From Hyphomicrobiales bacterium (lineage in GTDB: Bacteria > Pseudomonadota > Alphaproteobacteria > Rhizobiales > Xanthobacteraceae): DNA of 5,826 bases. Where the stretch lies: the NCBI GenBank assembly GCA_023266695.1, contig JAHFPO010000136.1, forward strand, positions 1 through 5,826, in the 5' to 3' direction. Position 1 is the first letter of the stretch. Every line of letters starts with the position of its first letter. The translations under genes were made by a program, and so were the position numbers. Shown piece after piece: positions 1 through 4,870 of the stretch. Below the pieces are notes generated by a model. The model ran no database searches. It was not told the origin of the DNA and was given only the letters and a program-made list of their open reading frames with translations.

Positions 1-1392
1 CTCGGAAATCTCGCTCGCATGGTAGATGCCGGCGACCCGGCTGTCCTTCGCGAGCTTTGCCGGATAGGCGCCAAGCCGCATGGTGCCGCCGAGATTGCCG
101 CCGGTCTGGCGTCGCTGCAGCTCATTCCCCTGCAGCCATTCGGTGAGCAAACCCACCACCGGCTCGCTGGTCGGCCCGAACTCGGTGGAATTCGCCGCCT
201 CGACGCCGGCGAGATTGCGCGCCGCCTCGATCACCGCCATCTGCATGCCGAAACAGATGCCGAAATAGGGCACGTGGCGCACGCGCGCGAAGCGCGCCGC
301 CCGGATCTTGCCCTCGGCGCCGCGCTGGCCGAAGCCGCCCGGCACCAGAATGCCGTTCACGTGCTCGAGGAACGGCGCCGGGTCCTCGTTCTCGAAGATT
401 TCGGATTCGATCCAGTCGAGCTTCACCTTCACCTTGTGGGCGATGCCGCCGTGGAAGAGCGCCTCGATCAGCGATTTGTAGGCATCCTTGAGCCCGGTAT
501 ATTTGCCGACGATGGCGATGGTGATGTCGCCTTCCGGATTGCGGATGCGCTCGTTGATCAAGGCCCAGCGCGCAAGATCGGGCTCACGCCCGGACTCGAT
601 CCCGAAGGCGGCAAGCACTTCGCGGTCGAGGCCTGCGCCGTGATAGGCGGCAGGCACCGCGTAGATGTTGTCGACGTCGCGCGCCTCGATCACCGCGCTC
701 TCGCGCACATTGCAGAATAGGCCGAGCTTCTTCCTCTCCTCGCGCGGAATCTCCCGGTCGCTGCGGCAGAGCAGGATATCCGGCTGAATGCCGATCGAGC
801 GCAGCTCGCTCACCGAATGCTGGGTGGGCTTGGTCTTCAGCTCGCCGGAGGAAGCGATGAAGGGCAACAGCGTGACATGGATATAGACCGCGTGGTTGCG
901 CGGAAGCTCGTTGCCGAGCTGGCGGATCGCTTCCAGGAACGGCAGACCCTCGATGTCGCCGACGGTGCCGCCGATCTCGCACAAGACGAAATCGAAGCCC
1001 TCGTTGCCCTCGAGCACGAATTCCTTGATCGCGTTGGTGACGTGCGGGATCACCTGGATGGTGGCGCCGAGATAGTCGCCGCGCCGCTCCTTGGCGAGGA
1101 TTTCCTGGTAGATGCGCCCCGTGGTGATGTTGTCCTGGCGGGTCGCCGGGCGGCCGGTGAAGCGCTCGTAATGGCCGAGATCGAGGTCGGTCTCGGCGCC
1201 GTCGTCGGTGACGAACACCTCGCCGTGCTGGTAGGGGCTCATGGTGCCCGGATCGACGTTCAAATAGGGGTCGAGCTTGCGCAGCCGCACCGAGTAGCCG
1301 CGCGCCTGCAGGAGCGCGCCGAGCGCCGATGACGCCAGACCCTTGCCGAGGGAGGAGACCACGCCGCCGGTGATGAAAATATACCGCGCCAT
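1..1392 (-). CDS. pyrG: CTP synthase (glutamine-hydrolysing), 3' end cut by window edge
   Basis: CTP synthase makes CTP from UTP, ATP and glutamine in the cytoplasm, the last step of de novo pyrimidine nucleotide synthesis. The frame is open for 464 codons from ATG 1392 to the window edge; the family is usually about 540-550 residues, so roughly 80 C-terminal residues are missing, including the His/Glu of the amidotransferase triad. The N-terminal synthetase domain (about 1-270) begins MARYIFITGG, with the ATP-binding SSLGKG loop (13-18, Lys17), the ETDLDLGHYERF metal/substrate motif (67-78) and CEIGGTVGDIE (138-148). The class I glutaminase domain (from about 290) shows PGGFGQRG (361-368) and the nucleophile elbow GICFGMQ with Cys380. 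The start matches the family N-terminus exactly. Shine-Dalgarno is weak (AGG about 7 nt upstream, a purine run GGAAGGGG further away). It lies 103 nt beyond the secG stop with a terminator between them, so it may have its own promoter, though I see no convincing one. Confidence 0.97.
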   Translation of the reverse strand, partial: MARYIFITGGVVSSLGKGLASSALGALLQARGYSVRLRKLDPYLNVDPGTMSPYQHGEVFVTDDGAETDLDLGHYERFTGRPATRQDNITTGRIYQEILAKERRGDYLGATIQVIPHVTNAIKEFVLEGNEGFDFVLCEIGGTVGDIEGLPFLEAIRQLGNELPRNHAVYIHVTLLPFIASSGELKTKPTQHSVSELRSIGIQPDILLCRSDREIPREERKKLGLFCNVRESAVIEARDVDNIYAVPAAYHGAGLDREVLAAFGIESGREPDLARWALINERIRNPEGDITIAIVGKYTGLKDAYKSLIEALFHGGIAHKVKVKLDWIESEIFENEDPAPFLEHVNGILVPGGFGQRGAEGKIRAARFARVRHVPYFGICFGMQMAVIEAARNLAGVEAANSTEFGPTSEPVVGLLTEWLQGNELQRRQTGGNLGGTMRLGAYPAKLAKDSRVAGIYHASEISE

Positions 1393-1452
1393 GGGACCTA
1401 AGCTCTAACCCCTTCCGGGCGATTCGACGAGCGAAATTCCGCCCCCTCACCC

Positions 1453-1483
1453 AAAAAACCGAAGGGCCGGTTACCCGGCCCTT
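1453..1483 (-). terminator. Rho-independent terminator after secG
   Basis: Read on the minus strand, a perfect 9-bp GC-rich stem (AAGGGCCGG at 1462-1470 pairing with CCGGCCCTT at 1475-1483, 4-nt loop) is followed after CGG by six T residues (1458-1453). This is the classic intrinsic terminator layout. It begins 12 nt past the secG stop codon and ends 60 nt before the pyrG start. It should end the tpiA-secG transcript, at least partly. It lacks a T-tract on the plus strand, so it is directional. It could also act as a read-through control point ahead of pyrG. Confidence 0.88.
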
Positions 1484-1495
1484 GCTGTTTTCGCA

Positions 1496-1859
1496 TCATT
1501 GCGACTGCGGCACCTGCGGCCCCGTCGGGGCCTTCTGTTTCAGCGTATCGAGAATGGTGCCTCCGCCGGGCGCCCCGGGCGCGGAAGGCGCCCGCGGGGC
1601 GGTGGGCGAGGATTGCGGCTGGATGATCGAGCGCTCCTGGCGCCCCCAGCCGGCGAGGATCGAAAGCACCAGGCTGGTCAGAAAGAACCCCGCGGCCAGG
1701 ATGGCCGTGGTCTTGGTGAGCACGTTGGAACTGCCCCGCGTGGTGAGGAAGCCGCCCCCGCCGCCGATGCCGAGGCCGCCGCCTTCGGACTTCTGCAACA
1801 GCACCACGCCGATGAGCCCGAGCACCAAAAGGAGATGGATGACGATGACGACGGTGAGC
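1496..1859 (-). other. secG body: Pro/Ala/Gly-rich C-terminal tail region noted with the gene
   Basis: Within SecG, the sequence after the second membrane segment (residues about 74-121) is a low-complexity tail rich in Pro, Ala, Gly, Ser and Gln, for example PTAPRAPSAPGAPGGG at 87-102. Such a variable tail is common in alphaproteobacterial SecG and is probably disordered. The compositional bias is in the protein, not a DNA repeat. This entry only locates that tail inside the gene described separately. Confidence 0.4.
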
Positions 1860-1861
1860 AT
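1496..1861 (-). CDS. secG: Preprotein translocase subunit SecG
   Basis: SecG is the small inner-membrane partner of SecYE; it assists SecA-driven export of unfolded proteins. The 121-residue product (E. coli SecG is about 110) starts MLTVVIVIHLLLVLGLIGVVLLQ, a first membrane helix at about 2-22. The conserved family loop follows: QKSEGGGLG (23-31), a glycine run and GFLTTRGSSNVLTKTTAILA (37-56), then the second helix at about 52-71. The tail is Pro/Ala-rich and variable. ATG 1861 is chosen because SecG proteins start directly with the first helix; the open frame continues upstream into tpiA but that part has no family resemblance. GGGA about 8 nt upstream is a modest ribosome site. It lies 224 bp downstream of tpiA on the same strand and is followed by an intrinsic terminator, so tpiA-secG may be one transcript, unless the unusual gap contains its own promoter. 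Confidence 0.95.
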   Translation of the reverse strand: MLTVVIVIHLLLVLGLIGVVLLQKSEGGGLGIGGGGGFLTTRGSSNVLTKTTAILAAGFFLTSLVLSILAGWGRQERSIIQPQSSPTAPRAPSAPGAPGGGTILDTLKQKAPTGPQVPQSQ

Positions 1862-2085
1862 GTGGATTCCCGGCGCGCCGAGGGGCTCCAGGCCCCTGCG
1901 GCCCGGCGGAGGCTTACACGATCGCCCGCTCCCTTGCCACCCGGCCAAATGCCGCTTTCCGTCGGCAATCCCCCGCCGTCGATTTTGAATCCGCGGCGAG
2001 CCGCTTGCAGCCCGGCCTTGAATCAGTTTGGCAACGACTTGAATCGGTTTGTGAAGCAGTTGAATCTGATTCAGAACCGTCAGAT
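1862..2085 (-). other. tpiA-secG intergenic region with repeats and small inverted repeats
   Basis: This 224-bp gap on the minus strand has no credible gene. Its tpiA-proximal third (2018-2085) is a 21-bp-period repeat array, described separately. The middle (1920-2017) is ordinary GC-rich sequence with one further GAATC at 1987. Near secG there is a 10-bp palindrome CGGCGCGCCG (1871-1880) and a 6-bp stem hairpin, AGGGGC 1881-1886 with GCCCCT 1892-1897 and a 5-nt loop, which would lie in the secG leader about 20 nt before the start codon. I see no clear promoter hexamers and no tRNA fold. A short frame at 1914-2099 is probably noise. Confidence 0.6.
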
Positions 2086-2101
2086 TCAGATATAAACATT
2101 T
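2018..2101. repeat. Four-unit 21-bp-period repeat with phased GANTC sites
   Basis: Units start at 2018, 2039 and 2060, each with TTGAATC; the first two continue (A/G)GTTTG. A fourth degenerate unit at 2081 begins CAGATTC, placing GATTC at 2083. The GANTC motifs therefore start at 2020, 2041, 2062 and 2083, exactly 21 bp apart, about two helical turns. An additional GATTC at 2068 makes the 13-bp palindrome TGAATCTGATTCA (2061-2073). Unit remainders diverge, so what is conserved is the motif and its phase. GANTC is the CcrM methylation site in alphaproteobacteria (established knowledge). The array starts inside the tpiA stop region and runs into the gap before secG. Function is unknown: candidate roles are a regulator-binding array, a methylation-sensitive control site or slippage-derived satellite DNA. 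Confidence 0.8.
2061..2088 (-). repeat. Perfect 9-bp inverted repeat spanning the tpiA stop codon
   Basis: TGAATCTGA (2061-2069) and TCAGATTCA (2080-2088) are exact reverse complements separated by 10 nt. In the tpiA mRNA the hairpin would begin with the stop codon UGA (2088-2086). The stem is AU-rich and no T-tract follows on the minus strand, so it is a poor intrinsic terminator; it might stabilise the tpiA 3' end, or simply be a by-product of the GANTC repeat array it overlaps. Confidence 0.6.
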
Positions 2102-2844
2102 GAAATAGATAGGAATTCCTTCGCCTTCAAACTCGCCCCGCCAACCAGCGCGCCGTCGACCTCGGCCGCCTTGAGGAGTGCCGCGGCGTTCTCCGCTTTC
2201 ACCGAGCCGCCATAGAGGACGCGGGTCGCGCCCGCGCCCGCGCCGAAGCGCTTGACGAGTTCTCCGCGCACCATCCCGTGCACCTCGCTGACATCGGCCG
2301 CCGTGGGGGTGAGCCCGCTGCCGATCGCCCACACCGGCTCATAGGCGACGACCAGGCGTTGGGGCGTGGCTCCGTCCGGGATCGAGCCCGCGAGCTGGCG
2401 ACCGACCACCTCGAGGGTGCGCTTGGCCTCGCGCTCGGCCTTGCTCTCCCCGACGCAGACGATGGCGAGGAGGCCGGCCCGGAACGCGGCCGCGGCCTTG
2501 GCGCGCACCAGCGCGTCGCTCTCGCCGTGACCGGCGCGGCGCTCGGAATGGCCGACGATTATCGCGCTCGCACCGGCGTCCTTCCACATCTCGGCCGAAA
2601 GGTCGCCGGTAAAGGCGACGGCAGCCCCGGGATGGCAGTCCTGCGCTCCGATCGCGACTGGGGAGCCCTTGGCGCGCGCGGCAAAGGCCGCGATCAGCGT
2701 CGCCGGCGGGCAGATGAGGCAATCGATCCGCGCCGAAAGCGCCGCATCGAAGCCCCCGATGATGCGTGAAAGCTCCGCGATTGAGGCGCCGAGCCCGTTC
2801 ATCTTCCAATTGCCCGCCATCAGCGGGCGCCGCGCGGCAGCCAT
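2086..2844 (-). CDS. tpiA: Triosephosphate isomerase
   Basis: TpiA interconverts dihydroxyacetone phosphate and glyceraldehyde 3-phosphate in cytoplasmic glycolysis and gluconeogenesis. The 252-residue product (family about 250-255) is a full TIM barrel: GNWKMNG (11-17) with the substrate Lys14, GHSERR (98-103) with electrophile His99, AYEPVWAIGSG (167-177) with catalytic base Glu169 and the mobile loop 6, and phosphate-binding YGGSV (211-215) and GALVGGASL (231-239). All key residues are present. ATG 2844 is preferred because family proteins start a few residues before the GNWKMN motif, and a purine-rich GAAAGGGAAGGG site precedes it; an upstream TTG at 2898 would add 18 unlikely residues. 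A weak promoter (TTGCGC 2898-2893, 17 bp, TACCGG 2875-2870) is possible. Oddly, the last ten codons (SISNVYI tail, 2086-2118) are AT-rich, unlike the rest of the gene, and the stop lies in the repeat array. Confidence 0.97.
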   Translation of the reverse strand: MAAARRPLMAGNWKMNGLGASIAELSRIIGGFDAALSARIDCLICPPATLIAAFAARAKGSPVAIGAQDCHPGAAVAFTGDLSAEMWKDAGASAIIVGHSERRAGHGESDALVRAKAAAAFRAGLLAIVCVGESKAEREAKRTLEVVGRQLAGSIPDGATPQRLVVAYEPVWAIGSGLTPTAADVSEVHGMVRGELVKRFGAGAGATRVLYGGSVKAENAAALLKAAEVDGALVGGASLKAKEFLSISNVYI

Positions 2845-2978
2845 GCCCTTCCCTTTCTCGTAGGCGAGGCCGGTAGCAGACCGACTGAAGGCGCGCAAAT
2901 CCGAGCTTCCGCCGTTGCGACCCGAAGCAGCGGTCCCTATGATCCGGCGCTTTTCGAGTTTGGATCGGGACCAAAACC
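2845..2978. promoter_or_regulatory. Divergent promoter region between tpiA and the ppiD-like gene
   Basis: This 134-bp spacer separates two outward-facing start codons, so it must hold the control sites of both transcripts unless they start elsewhere. The plus-strand promoter at 2915-2943 is clear. On the minus strand only a weak candidate is visible: TTGCGC (2898-2893) and TACCGG (2875-2870), 17 bp apart, just before the tpiA ribosome site. No obvious operator palindrome was seen. Confidence 0.6.
2915..2943 (+). promoter_or_regulatory. Sigma70-type promoter for ppiD-like gene and trpE
   Basis: TTGCGA (2915-2920) matches 4 of 6 bases of the TTGACA -35 consensus, and TATGAT (2938-2943) matches 5 of 6 of TATAAT, with the ideal 17-bp spacing. 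Transcription would begin near 2950, giving a leader of about 29 nt before ATG 2979. That is too short for a tryptophan leader peptide and attenuator. Confidence 0.65.
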
Positions 2979-4868
2979 ATGCTGGCGAGCCTACGCAAAG
3001 GCGCAGGGGGCTGGATCGCGAAGGCCTTCCTCGTGGTCCTCATCATCTCGTTCGCAATCTGGGGCATCGCCGACGTCTTCCGCGGCTTCGGCGAACGGGA
3101 TCTGGCGACCATCGGCTCGGTGCGGATTTCGACCGAGAGTTTCCGGCGCATGTATCAGGAGCGCCTGCAGCAGGTGAACCGCCAGCTCGGACGCGGCCTC
3201 ACCCCCGATCAGGCGCGCGCCTTGGGCCTCGATCGCCAGATTCTGGGCGAACTCGTGGCCGAGACCGCGCTCGACGAGAAGGCGCGGGCGCTCGGCCTTA
3301 CCCTCGACGACGAGGCCATGGTTCGGCACATTCACGCCAACCCCGCCTTCCGCGGCCTCGACGGCAGCTTCAGTCCGGCGCGGTTCGCCGAGCTGTTGCG
3401 CGCGAATAGTTTTACCGAAGCGCGCTACGTCGATTCCGAACGGCGGCTGCTGTTGCGCCAACACCTGGCCCGGGCGCTCGCCGGCGATCTGCCGGCGCCG
3501 ACGGTGCTGCGCGATGCGGTGCGCCGCTACGAGAACGAGGAGCGCTCGGTCGATTTCGTCGTGCTCGGCCGCAAGGAAGCGGGTGCGATCCCGGCGCCAC
3601 AGCCGGCGGAGATCGCGGCCTTCTTCGAGGCCCGCAAGTCCGCGTTCCGGGCACCGGAATATCGCAAGCTCACGGTCCTCGCGCTCACGCCCGATACGAT
3701 CGCCGGCAAAATCGAGATTTCCGACGCCGACCTGCGCAAGACCTACGAGGATCGGGGCGAAAGGTTCTCCATTTCGGAGCGCAGGGAAATCGAGCAGATG
3801 GTATTTGTGAGCATGGACGAGGCCAAGGCCGCTGCCGATCGTCTGGCCAAGGGCGCGAAGTTCGAGGCGATCGTGGCCGAGCGTGGGCTGGCGGCGGCGG
3901 ACGTCGCCCTCGGCCTCGTCGCCAAGCGTGACATCCTCGACCCGGCGGTTGCCGATGTCGCCTTCTCCCTTCCGCCGGGAAAGCTGAGCGAACCGGTCGC
4001 CGGACGCTTCGGCGTAGTATTGTTGCGGGTCAACCGGATCGAACCCGGGAAAGAGCCCGCCTTCGCCGAGATCGCCGACCGCTTGCGCAAGGAGATCGCG
4101 ACCGAGCGCTCGAAGCGCTCGATCCTGGATCTCCACGACAAGATCGAGGATGAGCGCGCGAGCGGCGCCAATCTCTCGGAAGTGGCGAAGAAGCTCGGGC
4201 TGAAGGTGATGACCATCGAGGCGGTCGACCGCAGCGGCCGCGGACCGGACAACAAGCCGATCGAGAACATCCCTGCCCTCGACCAGATGCTCGCCGGCGC
4301 GTTCGCCTCGCAGGTCGGCGTCGAGACCGATCCGATCGATGTCCGCGCCTCCGGCAGTTTCTACTGGTACGAGGTCGCCGCCATCACCCCTTCGCGCGAA
4401 CGCACGCTCGAGGAGGCGCGCGAGCGCGTCGAGGCGCGTTGGCGCGACGAGGAAACGGCCAAGCGTCTCGCCGCGCGCGCCGAGGCGATCCAAGCCCGCC
4501 TCGAGGTCGGCGACCGGTTCGAAGCCGCCGCCGATCGACTGCGCGTCGAGAAGCGCGAGAAGCTGAGGCGCGACCGCCCCGCCGAGGGGATCGACAATCG
4601 CACGCTCGCGAAGATCTTCGAGGCCGCGCCGGGCAAGAGCGCGAGCGCGATCGCCGCGGACGGCGTCGAACGCGTCGTTTTTCGCGTGACCGCGGTCAAT
4701 CTGCCCGCCGACGCCGGAGCCGCTTCGAAGAAAATCGCCGAACTCGATACCGGTCTGCAAGATGATCTGCTGGTTCAATTTGTGCTGCGCCTCGAGAAAG
4801 ACCTCGGAGTGAAGCTGAACGAGACGGCGCTCCGCAACGTCATCGGCGGCAGCGACAGCGGAAATTGA
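2979..4868 (+). CDS. ppiD: Membrane-anchored SurA/PpiD-type periplasmic folding factor (parvulin-like)
   Basis: A 629-residue protein like PpiD, which is tethered to the inner membrane and helps newly exported proteins fold near the Sec translocon. It starts MLASLRKGAGGWIAKAF, a short basic cytoplasmic end, then one membrane helix at about 16-34 (FLVVLIISFAIWGIADVF), the hallmark N-terminus of alphaproteobacterial PpiD. A SurA_N-like helical region follows (about 40-170: SFRRMYQERLQQ, NPAFRGLDGSFSPARF). A parvulin-type PPIC region lies at about 245-355 (REIEQMVFVSMDEAK, PPGKLSEPVAGRFGVVLLRVNRIEP). The C-terminal part (about 360-629) is charged and helical. The histidines typical of active parvulins at both ends of the domain are absent (Gln/Met and Val instead), so isomerase activity is doubtful and a chaperone role more likely, as known for E. 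coli PpiD. The ribosome site is weak (GGGA at about -9). It is 2 nt upstream of trpE, so the two are probably translated in a coupled way. The symbol is assigned by family and context. Confidence 0.9.
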   Translation: MLASLRKGAGGWIAKAFLVVLIISFAIWGIADVFRGFGERDLATIGSVRISTESFRRMYQERLQQVNRQLGRGLTPDQARALGLDRQILGELVAETALDEKARALGLTLDDEAMVRHIHANPAFRGLDGSFSPARFAELLRANSFTEARYVDSERRLLLRQHLARALAGDLPAPTVLRDAVRRYENEERSVDFVVLGRKEAGAIPAPQPAEIAAFFEARKSAFRAPEYRKLTVLALTPDTIAGKIEISDADLRKTYEDRGERFSISERREIEQMVFVSMDEAKAAADRLAKGAKFEAIVAERGLAAADVALGLVAKRDILDPAVADVAFSLPPGKLSEPVAGRFGVVLLRVNRIEPGKEPAFAEIADRLRKEIATERSKRSILDLHDKIEDERASGANLSEVAKKLGLKVMTIEAVDRSGRGPDNKPIENIPALDQMLAGAFASQVGVETDPIDVRASGSFYWYEVAAITPSRERTLEEARERVEARWRDEETAKRLAARAEAIQARLEVGDRFEAAADRLRVEKREKLRRDRPAEGIDNRTLAKIFEAAPGKSASAIAADGVERVVFRVTAVNLPADAGAASKKIAELDTGLQDDLLVQFVLRLEKDLGVKLNETALRNVIGGSDSGN

Positions 4869-4870
4869 GG

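Noticed and set aside
19..720. Open frame of 233 codons on the plus strand
   Set aside because: It is antisense to pyrG, whose protein motifs are unmistakable; the composition is typical of an antisense frame in GC-rich DNA.
1871..1880. 10-bp palindrome CGGCGCGCCG before secG as an operator
   Set aside because: Short G/C-only palindromes are expected by chance in this composition; it is mentioned only as part of the intergenic description.
1862..1925. tRNA gene in front of secG
   Set aside because: GC-rich small stems are present, but there is no D-loop, anticodon arm or GGTTCRA T-loop signature.
1914..2099. A 61-codon minus-strand frame starting inside the tpiA end (Ser/Asp/Thr-rich)
   Set aside because: No ribosome site, overlaps tpiA, and its Ser/Asp/Gln pattern comes from the repeat array. 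A small translated product cannot be excluded but nothing supports it.
2018..2101. CRISPR array
   Set aside because: The repeated part is only 7-13 bp with 8-14 bp between copies, far below CRISPR repeat and spacer lengths, and no cas genes are present.
1862..2332. Upstream in-frame extension of secG to position 2332
   Set aside because: It overlaps tpiA and would place over 150 unrelated residues before the first SecG membrane helix. The heptad-like NQIQLLH/KPIQVVA/KLIQGRA pattern it shows simply reflects the 21-bp DNA repeat.
2845..2898. Longer tpiA starting at a TTG at 2898
   Set aside because: The extra 18 residues do not resemble the family, and ATG 2844 has a better purine-rich ribosome site and matches the usual distance to the GNWKMN motif.
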